Shown: in pieces, positions 33,902 to 43,241 of the stretch
Layout: every line of letters begins with the position of its first letter
Position numbering within the stretch: the stretch's first letter is position 1
Assembly (NCBI RefSeq): GCF_002250565.1
Contig: NZ_NMVJ01000006.1
Span: forward strand, 372,001-436,000
Direction: 5' to 3'
Source: Parenemella sanctibonifatiensis
GTDB lineage: Bacteria > Actinomycetota > Actinomycetes > Propionibacteriales > Propionibacteriaceae
Length of the DNA: 64,000 nt
Notes under the pieces: model-generated
What the model saw: only the letters and a program-made list of their open reading frames with translations
What the model was told of the DNA's origin: nothing
The model's database searches: none
Made by a program: the position numbers and the translations under genes

Positions 33902-35853
33902 CGGCCCTCCCGCTGCCGATTGGCCTCGTCACGCTTGGCCAACTCGGCCAGCATCTCGTTGTAGGCGTCGGCAGAATTGTCCAGCCCGGCGTCCGCGGCG
34001 CGATCCTTGCGACGGGCCTCGCGGGTGTCATCGGTGAACCACTGCGCCAGCAATGCGATCACCACGATCAGCATCGGCACCTCGCCGGTCGCCCAGGTGA
34101 TCTGGCCGCCCAGGTCCTGGTCGATTTGCAGCGCATCGGGGGCAGCCATCCACGGCACGGCGATCGACTGATAGAACTCCAGTCCGATCGGCGGGGAGGA
34201 CAGCAGCGCCACCGCAAAGAACGCGTGGAAGGGCATCGCGGCCATCATCAGACCGAGTTTGGCCAAGTGCGGCAGCGGCTTGGCCGGCTTGTCGACGCCG
34301 ATCACCTGGCCGTAGAACAGCGATCCGACGATCAGGAAGTGCAGCGTCATGAACTGGTGACCCCAGTGATAACGCATCAGCTCGCCGAACAGATCAGTCA
34401 GATAGAGGCCGTAGAAGGAGCCGACGAATATCACCCAGATGAGCAGCGGATGCATCAGCCTGGCCAGCACCGGGTGCTGCATCAGTTCGGTCACCAGATC
34501 CCGCAGCGATGGCAGCGCGCCCGGTCGGGAGGCCTTGCTGGCCCGCAGGATCAACGTGATCGGGCCGGCCAGCACCAAGAAGATCGGCGCGATCATGTTG
34601 ATCGTCATGTGCACGATCATGTGATAGCTGAACATCACTGAGCTGTACGCCCACAGCCCGGTGCCGGTCATCCCGAGCACCAGCAGCCAGCCCACCGCCC
34701 AGCACAGGGTCCGGTGCCACGGCCACGCGATCCCGGCGCGGCGCAGCCGCAGCAGACCCCAGCCGTACGCCGCCAGCGCCGCCACTGCGATCAGTACGAA
34801 CAGCACATTGGGGCGGCCCGGCAACAGCAGGGTGGCGAGGTCGGGGGCCTGGTCCAGGTGAAACCCGAGGTAGTTCACCTGGGCGCTCTGCGGCACCGCA
34901 TAGCGCGGCGGGACGATGGTCTCCGCGGCCGCAGCTGTCCCGGTCACCAGGACACCGATGGCCGCGGCGGGCCAGGCGGACCGCAGTCGCGCCGACACCA
35001 GGGCCGCAGCCAACAGCACGCAGGCGGTCAGGACGACCCACCCGTACGGATCCTGCCAGGGCAGGAATCCCGCCAGCTCGAAGATCCCCACCACCGGGCG
35101 CAACACCAGTGCCACCGCGGCGGCCACGGTGAGCCAGCTGCGAGCGCGGCGCTGGACACCGGGCAGCAGGTCGTCAGCTCCGATCAGCACCGCGACGGCG
35201 ATCGCGCCGAACGCCACTGCGGCGACGCTGCCCAGCATCGCCAGGTCGGTACCCCAGTCATGTCCGGCGCCGACCGAGACGTGGCCGGTGACGATCGGGG
35301 GCACCACCGCGAAGCCGGCCAGGTACAACGCGATCAGGCCGGTGCCCATCCGGCGGCCGACCGCCATCGCCACTGATGCCACCGCCACCAGGACCGCCGC
35401 GAGCAGCCAGGATCCGGACACCTGGGTGCCGGCCAGGTAGTCCTGCATCCGAGGCAGCACGAAGCTCACGTCGATCGCGAGCGCGTCCGCTGCGCTCAGC
35501 GGCACCATCACCAGCGCCACGACGATCCAGATCCGGGCGGCGAACTGGGCCATCCGCACGCCGGGACGTAGCCGTAGCGGGGTGGCGTCGCCCTTGGGGG
35601 TGAGCAGGGTCGCGCGTACCAGGCCGCCCAGCGTCACCAACGAGGCCAGCCCGCCCAGTACCCGGCCGGCTGCAGCCAACGTCGCGGTCGGCAGTGACCA
35701 GCCGCCACGGCCCGGCAGCGGCGGCATCCCTGCCTGCACGAGCACCGCCACCAGGGCGATGGCGACCGCCACGCCGGCAGCGATCCACACCGTGAGCGGA
35801 CCGCTCAAACCGCGGCTGGGGGAGTGGTCGGGGAGATCAGGGGAGGCAGCCAC
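33898..35853 (-). CDS. CopD-CtaG fusion membrane protein
   Basis: A 651-residue polytopic protein. Residues about 1-330 are a CopD-like copper-uptake/resistance module with many TM helices and GHVSVGAGHDWGTDLAML. Residues about 350-600 are CtaG/caa3 assembly-like: SYHMIVHMTINMIAPIFLVLAG, MRYHWGHQFMTLHFLIVGSLFY and MPFHAFFAVALLS. His-rich helices suggest copper handling, perhaps delivery to cytochrome c oxidase. A charged cytoplasmic tail follows. GTG 35853 lies 1 nt past the YqeY stop; it overlaps copA downstream. Confidence 0.85.
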   Translation of the reverse strand: MAASPDLPDHSPSRGLSGPLTVWIAAGVAVAIALVAVLVQAGMPPLPGRGGWSLPTATLAAAGRVLGGLASLVTLGGLVRATLLTPKGDATPLRLRPGVRMAQFAARIWIVVALVMVPLSAADALAIDVSFVLPRMQDYLAGTQVSGSWLLAAVLVAVASVAMAVGRRMGTGLIALYLAGFAVVPPIVTGHVSVGAGHDWGTDLAMLGSVAAVAFGAIAVAVLIGADDLLPGVQRRARSWLTVAAAVALVLRPVVGIFELAGFLPWQDPYGWVVLTACVLLAAALVSARLRSAWPAAAIGVLVTGTAAAAETIVPPRYAVPQSAQVNYLGFHLDQAPDLATLLLPGRPNVLFVLIAVAALAAYGWGLLRLRRAGIAWPWHRTLCWAVGWLLVLGMTGTGLWAYSSVMFSYHMIVHMTINMIAPIFLVLAGPITLILRASKASRPGALPSLRDLVTELMQHPVLARLMHPLLIWVIFVGSFYGLYLTDLFGELMRYHWGHQFMTLHFLIVGSLFYGQVIGVDKPAKPLPHLAKLGLMMAAMPFHAFFAVALLSSPPIGLEFYQSIAVPWMAAPDALQIDQDLGGQITWATGEVPMLIVVIALLAQWFTDDTREARRKDRAADAGLDNSADAYNEMLAELAKRDEANRQREGR

Positions 35854-35854
35854 G

Positions 35855-36316
35855 TCAGGCCAGCGCGGACTTCACGGCAGCGGCCACCCGGGCGCCCTCG
35901 GCCCGCCCGGCGACCTGGGCGTTGGCGGCCTTCATGACCTGACCCATCTGGCGCATGCCCGGCTTCTCGCCGGTCTGATCCGCGACCCCAGCGACGGCGA
36001 GGGCCACGATCTGCTCGATCTCGTCGTCGGACAGCTGAGCAGGCAGGTAGGCCGAGAGCACCTTGGCCTCGGTCAGCTCCGCAGCAGCACTCTGGTCCCG
36101 ACCGCCGGAGGCGAAAGCCTCGGCGGCCTCCCTGCGCTTCTTCACCTCGCGGCTGACCAGTTCCAGCACCTCGTCGTCGGACAGTTCATGGGCGCTGCCC
36201 TCGGTCTCGGCGGTGCCGATCGCGGCCATCAGCATCCGCACTGCGGCGAGCTTCTCCTTGTCCCGCTCCTTCATCGCCTTGGTCATGTCGGTGCGGATCT
36301 GGTCCTTGAGTGCCAC
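35855..36316 (-). CDS. GatB/YqeY domain protein
   Basis: A 153-residue helical protein of the YqeY family: MTKAMKERDKEKLAAVRMLMAAI, then AFASGGRDQSAAAELTEAKVL, SAYLPAQLSDDEIEQIV and GEKPGMRQMGQVMKA. The domain resembles the tRNA-binding tail of GatB; cellular role is uncertain. The GTG at 36316 was chosen with GAAGGGAC about 5 nt upstream, giving the normal length. It is the first gene of the copper operon by spacing, possibly only a passenger. Confidence 0.88.
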   Translation of the reverse strand: MALKDQIRTDMTKAMKERDKEKLAAVRMLMAAIGTAETEGSAHELSDDEVLELVSREVKKRREAAEAFASGGRDQSAAAELTEAKVLSAYLPAQLSDDEIEQIVALAVAGVADQTGEKPGMRQMGQVMKAANAQVAGRAEGARVAAAVKSALA

Positions 36317-36446
36317 GGCTTGTCCCTTCGTCTGCCCGGCTCGAATGCTCGACGCCCTCCGCCGCGGACCGGTGGCCGCGGGGCGCGTCACGTCCCCATT
36401 ATGGCCCCTGTCACGCATCGGGCGTCGCCATCGCAAACCGATCGCG

Positions 36447-37475
36447 TCAGCGGGTGGGTTCAACCAGCGTCTCGCCGTCGGCGATCTCGCAGGACAGCCG
36501 CGCCCGCCGCGGTGCGCGGGCGGGATTGTCGGTCAGCTCCATCAGCAGTCGTACGCCCTCGCGCCCCATCTCGAGACGGGGGATGGACAGGTGGGTGACC
36601 ATCCGATCGGCCAGCCGATCGGGGTAACCGCCCAGGCTCACGACCGACAGATCCGCGGGCACCCTGATGCCCGCCTCCGCCAGCACCGGTTCCACCAGCC
36701 CCAGCGAGGTGCGGCCCTGCATGAAGATGCAGGTGAGATCGTGTTGCCGCACCCAGGCCGGGACCTGCTCGATTCGTTCGCTGCGCAGTTCGAAGACGTG
36801 GAGCGGCAGGTCTCGCTCCTGGACTCCGGCCACGAAGCCGGCGTACCGGCCCGTCACCACGTCCTCGCCCTGACGGACGAATCCGATCCGCTCGTGCCCC
36901 AGATCCGCGGAGCGCCGGACCAGTGCCGAGGTCGCGCCCACGTAGTCGGCGGCGACGAAGGACAATTCCACATCGGGCAGTCGGCGTTCGCCGATGAACA
37001 CGAACGGATACCCCTCCGAGGCCAGTCGTCGGACGTCGGCCTCGACGATGGAGCTACCGAAGAGCAGACCGCCATCGGCCAGCCGCAGCCCGTTCACCCC
37101 GGTGGCGTACAACGAGCGTTGACTGGCCGCCCGGCGCGAGCTGGTCACCAGCAGCAGATCCTGGTCGGCCTCCTCGGCCGCCTGCTCGATGCCGATCAGG
37201 AAGTCGTGGTAGAAGGACCGCGCCGCCAGCGGGAACACTGCTTCATAGGTGAAGACGCCGATCACCTGGCTGCGGGCGCCGACCAGGCGGCGCGCGGCCG
37301 GGTCGGGCACGTACCCCAGTTCCTCGACCGCAGCGAGCACCCGTTCCCGGGTGGCCTCGCTCACCCGGATCGGTCCGTCGGTGCGGCCGTTGACGACGGT
37401 CGAGACCACTGCGGTCGAGACCCCGGCAGCGCGCGCCACATCGACTTGGGAGATACGTCGTCCGACTCTGATCAT
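36447..37475 (-). CDS. LacI family transcriptional regulator
   Basis: A 342-residue repressor. The N-terminal helix-turn-helix is RISQVDVARAAGVSTAVVST, then VVNGR and the hinge VPDPAARRLVGARS. The C-terminal periplasmic-binding-like effector domain runs from VIGVFTYEAVFPLA, with FIGERRLPD, GHERIGFVR and SVVSLGGYPDRLADRM. It is divergent from a sugar-binding lipoprotein, and a perfect LacI-type palindrome sits between them at the start site of the divergent promoter. It probably represses in the absence of an unknown sugar. ATG 37475 has GGAGGG 7 nt upstream. Confidence 0.92.
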   Translation of the reverse strand: MIRVGRRISQVDVARAAGVSTAVVSTVVNGRTDGPIRVSEATRERVLAAVEELGYVPDPAARRLVGARSQVIGVFTYEAVFPLAARSFYHDFLIGIEQAAEEADQDLLLVTSSRRAASQRSLYATGVNGLRLADGGLLFGSSIVEADVRRLASEGYPFVFIGERRLPDVELSFVAADYVGATSALVRRSADLGHERIGFVRQGEDVVTGRYAGFVAGVQERDLPLHVFELRSERIEQVPAWVRQHDLTCIFMQGRTSLGLVEPVLAEAGIRVPADLSVVSLGGYPDRLADRMVTHLSIPRLEMGREGVRLLMELTDNPARAPRRARLSCEIADGETLVEPTR

Positions 37476-37548
37476 GCGCAGACCCTCCGTCGTGCAGCAG
37501 CCCCGGGGAAGCGACCACTGTTCGTCACCCAACATTCACCTGCGACCC

Positions 37549-37578
37549 TTGACCGGCCGACGGACCTCATCGTAGCGT
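37549..37578 (+). promoter_or_regulatory. Promoter of the first sugar-binding lipoprotein gene
   Basis: TTGACC (37549-37554), 18-nt spacer, TAGCGT (37573-37578). The predicted start near 37585 falls inside the LacI-type operator. Confidence 0.55.
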
Positions 37579-37583
37579 CTTGG

Positions 37584-37595
37584 TTAAGCGCTTAA
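37584..37595. promoter_or_regulatory. LacI-type operator 1
   Basis: TTAAGCGCTTAA is a perfect 12-bp palindrome with the central CG typical of LacI-family sites. It covers the expected transcription start of the divergent lipoprotein gene and lies 109 bp from the regulator's ATG. Confidence 0.75.
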
Positions 37596-37643
37596 TCTTC
37601 GCGAGTTCCATCCGCGTCCGTCTTCGTATCATGAGGTTCTGCC

Positions 37644-39269
37644 ATGTCTTTCACGCTCAACCGCCGCTCACTCCTCGCTGCCGGCCTCTCGGCCGGTGCG
37701 CTGTTGGCAGCGGGCTGCTCCACCAACTCCGGTCCCGGCGGCGAGTCCGACGGCTCAGCCCCGGACCAGTCCAAGGCGCCGACCTACCGGCCGGTGACGC
37801 TCGCCGAGCCAGATCTGCCCGGTTCGGACCTGGTCAACCCTGGCTACTTCACCTACCCAAGTGATCCGACCCCGGCGTACGACAGCCCTCCGGCGGCCGA
37901 CCTGGACAGCGTCTCGATCCTGTACAACACCTTCGTACCGGTGCCCAACGGTCCTGATGGGAGCTCGTTCTGGCGGCTGGCCCAGGACGGTCTGGGCACC
38001 GAGCTGAAGCTGCAGCCGACCCCGAACTCGGAGTACGGCAAGGTCTTCCCGGTCATCGTCGCCAGCGGCGACATGCCCGACGTGATGATGTTCAAGCCAA
38101 ACCAGGCCCGCGCGACCGAGATGATCGACTCGCTGTTCGCCGACCTCGGCCCCTACCTCACCGGCGACGCCGCCCTGGACTATCCGCACTTGGCCAACAT
38201 CCCCACCCCGTCGTGGCGTGCGGCGATCAGCGGACAGAAGCTGTTTGCCGTCCCCCAGCCCCGTGACGTCGCCGGCGGCATGACCTACATCCGGGAGGAC
38301 CTCTTCGAGAAGGCCGGCCTCAACCCCGAGCCTGCCAACGGCGAGGAGCTGATCCAGCTGCTGCGCGACATCAAGGCGACGGGCAACGACGCCTGGGGCT
38401 GGAGCAATGTCCCGCTGCTTCACACCGTCCTGCTGGGCATGATGGGCGCCCCCAACGTATGGCGCGCCGAGGAAGACGGCTCGTTCACCAGTCATTATCC
38501 CAGCGCCGAATACCGCGAGGCGCTGCTGATCATCCGCGACGCCTTCAAGGCCGGGCTCTTCCACCCGAACGCTGCCAGCGCCACGTACTCGCAGTTCCGC
38601 GACCACTTCTTCGCCGGTCAGACCTGGATGCACAATGACGGTCCGGCCGGATGGGACCTGTTCGTCCGTTCGGTGGGTGACCGAGGGACCGTGGGCACCA
38701 TGATTCCGCCCGCGTGGGAAGGTGGCGGTCAGACACCGCAGTGGGCCGGCAAGGGTTACCTGAACCTGACGGTGATCAGCAACCAGGTGCCGGAGGAGAA
38801 GCTTCCGCAGATCCTCAAGGTGCTGGACTACTTCGCCGCGCCGATCGGGTCGATGGAGCACCTGCAGCGCAAGTTCGGCGAGGAGGGCACCGACCACACC
38901 TGGGAGGCCGGGGGACCCGAACTGACCGAAGAGGGCCAGCGCAACTTGATGGACTTCCAGTACATCGTCGACTCGCCGCTGATCCTCGGCCCCGGCGATG
39001 AGGAGTCGGTGCGGATGCGCCACCAGTGGTACACCGACATCACCAAAAATCTCATCTACGACGATTCGATCGGCCTGGTCTCCGAGACCGCCAACAACGA
39101 CGGTGGTCCGCTCACCACGGCCATCAGCGATGCCGCCAAGGCGGTCATGTTCGACCGCGGACCGGTCGAGGACTACGACAAGGCCATCGACGACTGGAAC
39201 AACCGCGGCGGCGCCCAGATCGCCGAGGAGTACGCCGAGGCGTACGCCGCCCGCCAGGCCGGCAACTGA
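37644..39269 (+). CDS. Sugar ABC transporter substrate-binding lipoprotein (SBP_bac_1/LipO type)
   Basis: A 541-residue lipoprotein with a Tat-type signal (NRRSLLAAGLSAGALLAAGC; lipobox LAAGC near residue 25). The body is an extracellular family 1 fold: SGDMPDVMMFKPNQ, GDAALDYPHLANIPTPSWRA, MTYIREDLFEKAGLNPE (the conserved tYnkdlf-aGl cleft motif) and GWDLFVRSVGDRG. Long family 1 proteins of this kind usually carry oligo- or monosaccharides. No permease or ATPase is adjacent. A paralogue lies 1.8 kb downstream. LacI operator 1 controls it by position. Confidence 0.88.
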   Translation: MSFTLNRRSLLAAGLSAGALLAAGCSTNSGPGGESDGSAPDQSKAPTYRPVTLAEPDLPGSDLVNPGYFTYPSDPTPAYDSPPAADLDSVSILYNTFVPVPNGPDGSSFWRLAQDGLGTELKLQPTPNSEYGKVFPVIVASGDMPDVMMFKPNQARATEMIDSLFADLGPYLTGDAALDYPHLANIPTPSWRAAISGQKLFAVPQPRDVAGGMTYIREDLFEKAGLNPEPANGEELIQLLRDIKATGNDAWGWSNVPLLHTVLLGMMGAPNVWRAEEDGSFTSHYPSAEYREALLIIRDAFKAGLFHPNAASATYSQFRDHFFAGQTWMHNDGPAGWDLFVRSVGDRGTVGTMIPPAWEGGGQTPQWAGKGYLNLTVISNQVPEEKLPQILKVLDYFAAPIGSMEHLQRKFGEEGTDHTWEAGGPELTEEGQRNLMDFQYIVDSPLILGPGDEESVRMRHQWYTDITKNLIYDDSIGLVSETANNDGGPLTTAISDAAKAVMFDRGPVEDYDKAIDDWNNRGGAQIAEEYAEAYAARQAGN

Positions 39270-39333
39270 CCAGACCGCAAGACAGACTGACCAACGGGGG
39301 TTACCCGGGCGCCCGCGTCCGAGTAACCTTCGA

Positions 39334-39345
39334 TTACACGCATAA
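39334..39345. promoter_or_regulatory. LacI-type operator 2 (candidate)
   Basis: TTACACGCATAA has the same 12-bp frame TTA-n6-TAA with central CG as operator 1. It follows a TAACCT -10-like box (39324-39329) by 4 nt, as operator 1 follows its -10 by 5 nt, and precedes the oxidoreductase RBS. Confidence 0.5.
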
Positions 39346-39358
39346 TCAGGAGGCACAG

Positions 39359-40987
39359 GTGCCGGAACTTCAGACAGACGTACTCATCGTCGGAGGCGGC
39401 GTGGGGGGTGTTGCAGGAGCGCTCGGCGCGCTCTCGCAGGGCGTCCGCGTCATCCTCACCGAGGAGTCGCCGTGGCTGGGTGGGCAGCTGACCAACCAGG
39501 CGGTGCCACCGGACGAGCATCCCTGGATCGAGACCCAGACGCCGACGCGCAGCTATGGCTGGTTCCGGACCCTGGTCCGGCAGCGCTACCAGCGCCGGCC
39601 CGGGATCACGGATGCGGCCCGCCAGAATCCGGTGCTCAATCCGGGCAGCGGTGGCGTGTCGAAGTTGTGTGCCGAGCCACGGGAGTACCTGGCGGCATTG
39701 GAGGAGATGTTGGCGCCCTACCAAGCCGGCGGCCAGTTGGTGGTGCTGACTGAGGTCGATCCGACCTCAGCGGAGACCGAGGGGGATCGCATCACCTCGG
39801 TCACCTTCACCGATCGCAGCGGCGGGGACCGGACCACCATCACGGCACCGTACGTGTTGGACGCGACCGAAGAGGGTCAGCTTCTCGAGCTGGCCGGGGT
39901 CGAACATGTGATGGGCGCTGAGAGCCGCGAGGACACCGGCGAGCTCCACGCGATCGATGGTCCGGCCCAGCCGCTCAACCAGCAGTCATTCACCTGGTGC
40001 TTCGCGGTGGACTACTTCCCCGAGGAGGACCACACGATCGAGCGTCCCGCCGACTATGACCGTTGGCGCGACTATGTGCCGGGGGACTTCTGGCCGGGCA
40101 AGCTGCTGGCCTTCCGCGATGTCCATCCGATCAGCCGCGAGGCCCGGGACCGGGCCATCTTCCACCACGACGACTCCTGGCTCGGCGGGGGAGGCGGAGA
40201 CTTCTGGCACTACCGCCGCATCATGACCGTCAAGCACTACCAGCCCGGCACGTACGCCAGCGACGTCACCTTGGTGAACTGGCCCCAGATCGACTACATG
40301 GCCGGTCCGCTGCAGGGAGTCTCCGATGCCGAGCGTCAAGCCAACCTCGACGCCTCGCGCCAGCTCAGCCTGAGCTTCCTGTACTGGATGCAGACCGAGG
40401 CACCCCGCCGCGACGGCGGCACCGGCTATGCCGGGCTGCGCCCGCGCGGTGACCTGCTCGGCAGCACCGATGATCTGGCCCTGCGCCCCTACATCCGCGA
40501 ATCGCGCCGCATCAAGGCCGAGTTCACGGTGCTCGAGCAGCATGTCGGCGTCGAGGCGCGGAAGGCCGCAGGCCTGGATGAGGGCTCGGCGCTCTTCGAC
40601 GACACCGTCGGTGTCGGCAGTTACCGGATCGATCTGCATCCGCGCACCGGCGGCGGCGACGGGCCCGAGAACTACATCGACATCGCCAACTATCCCTTCC
40701 AGCTCCCACTGGGAAGCCTGATCCCCGAGCGGGTCGAGAACCTGCTGCCGGCCGGCAAGAACATCGGCAGCACCCACATCACCAACGGCTGCTACCGGCT
40801 TCATCCGGTGGAGTGGGTCATTGGCGAGGTGGCAGGCGCACTGGCCGGCCGGTCCGTGAAGACGGGCACCACACCGCGCGCCGTCCGCAACACACCGGGA
40901 CTGCTGGAGGATTTCCAGCAGCTCCTCACCACCCAGCTCGGGTTCCAGCTGGCCTGGCCCGAGGCAACACGGAGGACACCCCGCTGA
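39359..40987 (+). CDS. FAD-dependent oxidoreductase (FAD_oxidored family)
   Basis: A 542-residue flavoprotein. The N-terminal dinucleotide-binding motif is VLIVGGGVGGVAGALGAL, followed by LTEESPWLGGQLTNQAVPPDEHPWIE, a hallmark of the PF12831-type family. The C-terminal FAD contact is ENLLPAGKNIGSTHITNGCYRLHPVEW. Members oxidise sugars or are found in glycan-use loci; substrate unknown. The GTG at 39359 has AGGAGG 5 nt upstream. It is flanked by two paralogous sugar-binding lipoprotein genes and shares a candidate LacI site with the first. Confidence 0.85.
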   Translation: MPELQTDVLIVGGGVGGVAGALGALSQGVRVILTEESPWLGGQLTNQAVPPDEHPWIETQTPTRSYGWFRTLVRQRYQRRPGITDAARQNPVLNPGSGGVSKLCAEPREYLAALEEMLAPYQAGGQLVVLTEVDPTSAETEGDRITSVTFTDRSGGDRTTITAPYVLDATEEGQLLELAGVEHVMGAESREDTGELHAIDGPAQPLNQQSFTWCFAVDYFPEEDHTIERPADYDRWRDYVPGDFWPGKLLAFRDVHPISREARDRAIFHHDDSWLGGGGGDFWHYRRIMTVKHYQPGTYASDVTLVNWPQIDYMAGPLQGVSDAERQANLDASRQLSLSFLYWMQTEAPRRDGGTGYAGLRPRGDLLGSTDDLALRPYIRESRRIKAEFTVLEQHVGVEARKAAGLDEGSALFDDTVGVGSYRIDLHPRTGGGDGPENYIDIANYPFQLPLGSLIPERVENLLPAGKNIGSTHITNGCYRLHPVEWVIGEVAGALAGRSVKTGTTPRAVRNTPGLLEDFQQLLTTQLGFQLAWPEATRRTPR

Positions 40988-41032
40988 GACCATGACCCCG
41001 GCCGGGTGTCGCCACGAAGAAGTGGAGACCCT

Positions 41033-42649
41033 ATGTCCCTGTCCCTCAACCGACGCACGCTGCTGGCAGGCGGACTCGCCAGCGGTGCGCTGTTGGCCGC
41101 CGGCTGCAGCAGCAGCGGCCCTGACCTGAGCGGCGCCCAAGCTGTCGATGAGTCGAAGTTTCCGACCTACCGTCAGGTGACCCTGGCCGAACCGGACCTG
41201 CCGGGTTCGGACTTGGTGATGCCGGCGTACTTCACCTATCCGACGGATCCGGCGCCTGCCTATGACAGCCCGCCGGCGGCCGAGTTCGATCACGTGTCGA
41301 TCCTGTACAACACGTTCGTCCCGGTGCCACTGGGGCCCGACCGCAATTCGTTCTGGCAACTGGCTCAGGAAGGCACCGGCACGGAGTTTGCGGCTGCAGG
41401 CCACCCCGAACGGCGAGTACGAGGACAAGTTCGCGGTGATCATGGCCAGCGGGGACATTCCCGATGTCATGTCGTTCAATCCGGCCCAGGCGCGCAGCTC
41501 CGACATGATCGAGTCGTTGTTCGCCGACCTCGGCCCGCACCTGTCCGGTGACGCGGCACTGGATTATCCGCACCTGGCCAACATCCCGACGCCGTCGTGG
41601 CGGGCGGGTGTCCGCGGCGAGAAGGTGTTCGGGATCCCACAGCCCCGCGCGCTGACCGGCGAGATGACCTACATCCGCGAGGATCTGTTCGAGGCGGCAG
41701 GGCTCAACCCGGAGCCGACCAACGGGGAGGAGTTCCTGCAGCTCCTTCGCGACATCAAGGCGGCCGGCAACAACCAGTGGGGCTGGAGCAACGTCGGGCG
41801 CTTCAACACCACGCTCCTGCAGATGATGAACTGCCCCAGAGCTGGGGCGTCAACGACGACGGCACCTTCACCAGTGTCTACACGCTGCCGGAGTATCGGG
41901 AGGCACTGGCGATCACGCGACAGGCATTTGTCGACGGCCTCTTCCATCCGAACGCGGCCAGTGCGACGTACTCGCAGTTCCGCGATCACTTCTATGCGGG
42001 CCAGACCTGGATGCTCAGCGACGGCTCGGCGGGCTGGGATCTCTTCGAACGCACCATCGGTGACCGCGGCACGCTCGGGGCTATCGCCCTACCGGCGTGG
42101 GATGGCGACGGCGACGCGGGTCAGTATGCCGGCAAGGGCTACCAACTCGTCACGACCATTTCCAACAGGGCTTCTGAGGATCGGTTGCCGCTGATCCTCA
42201 AGGTGTTGGATTACTTCGCCGCGCCCATTGGCTCGCTCGAACACCTGCAGCGCAAGTTCGGGCAGGAGGGCACCGACTTCACGTGGGAGGCGAACGGGCC
42301 CCGGCTCACCGAGGTGGGACAGGGGAACTTCATGGATTTCCAATACTTCATCGACTCGCCAACGATTCTGGGTCCGGGCGACGAGGAAGCCGTACGCCGG
42401 CAGCATGAGTGGCACAGCCGCGTCTCCGAGAATCTGGTCCATGACCCATCGATCGGCCTGGTCTCCGAGACCCAGATCAACAAGGGCGGGCCGTTGGCCA
42501 CGATGATCACCGACGCCGTGAACGCCGTCGTGTACGACCGCGGCCCGATCGAGGATTTCGACTCGGCGCTCACCAAGTGGCGCAACGACGGCGGCGACCA
42601 GATCGCCGAGGAGTTCGCCACCGCGTACGCCGAACGGGACGACGCCTGA
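41033..42649 (+). pseudogene. Second sugar-binding lipoprotein gene, with two compensating frameshifts
   Basis: A paralogue of the 37644-39269 protein over its whole length: signal NRRTLLAGGLASGALLAAGC, then the same DLPGSDLV, NIPTPSWRA, MTYIREDLFEAAGLNPE and FHPNAASATYSQFRDHF segments. One extra T in the run 41387-41389 moves the frame after GTGTE. One missing C in the run 41834-41837 restores it before QSWGVNDDG. Both lesions are in homopolymers and the remainder is well conserved, so a sequencing error is as likely as real decay. Without correction the product stops at 41551. Confidence 0.8.
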
Positions 42650-42657
42650 GGGCTGCG

Positions 42658-42663
42658 TACGCT
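42658..42663 (+). promoter_or_regulatory. Leaderless -10 box of thpR
   Basis: TACGCT, 7-nt gap, then ATG 42671; no ribosome site is visible. Confidence 0.5.
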
Positions 42664-42670
42664 GGCCCCC

Positions 42671-43237
42671 ATGACGAGGCGAATGTTTGTGGCGGCGGTG
42701 CCGTCGGTGGAGTGGCAGGAGGAGTGGGAAGAGTTCTGGTCGGTGCGCCGGGAGACGGCCGTGGCCCAGGGGCTGCGGCCGGTCCCCGACGGCAGCTGGC
42801 ACATCACCTTGGCGTTCATGGAGCAGGTGGCTGACCCGGAGCTCATCGAGCTGACCGAACGGTTGACCGAGGCCGCCGCCACCAGCGGTCCGGCCACCAT
42901 CCGGGTCGCCGGTGGGGGAGCGTTCCCCAATCCGGCCGAGGGCAAACTGCTGCATCTGCGCATCGCCCACGGTGAAGAGGCGCTGCAGCAGTGGTCGCGG
43001 CGCTGCCGCAACGCTGCCAACAACGCCGGCATCGTGGTGGAGGGCTCCCGCTTCGTGCCGCACGTGTCGGTGGCCCGCAGCAACCGCCGCGTCGAGATGA
43101 CCCGTTGGGTGCAGCTGTTGGACGCCCCACTCCTGCCCAGCTTCGAGGTGGATCGCTGGGATTTGATCGAGTCCGACCTGAAGGCGCCGCGGGGTCAGGC
43201 GTACAGCGTTGTGGAGACCTTCCCACTGGGCGCCTGA
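42671..43237 (+). CDS. thpR: RNA 2',3'-cyclic phosphodiesterase (2'-5' RNA ligase family)
   Basis: A 188-residue 2H phosphoesterase. The two catalytic His motifs are present as HITLAF (about residue 40) and HVSVAR (about 132), about 90 residues apart as usual, with MFVAAVPS at the start and SDLKAPRGQAYSVVETFPL at the end. It hydrolyses 2',3'-cyclic phosphate RNA ends; biological role is unsettled. It stands alone and appears to be leaderless. Confidence 0.9.
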   Translation: MTRRMFVAAVPSVEWQEEWEEFWSVRRETAVAQGLRPVPDGSWHITLAFMEQVADPELIELTERLTEAAATSGPATIRVAGGGAFPNPAEGKLLHLRIAHGEEALQQWSRRCRNAANNAGIVVEGSRFVPHVSVARSNRRVEMTRWVQLLDAPLLPSFEVDRWDLIESDLKAPRGQAYSVVETFPLGA

Positions 43238-43241
43238 TCCC

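Noticed and set aside
37755-39356. 533-codon antisense frame across the first sugar-binding lipoprotein
   Set aside because: No recognisable domain, no start context, and it mirrors codon bias of the real gene on the other strand.
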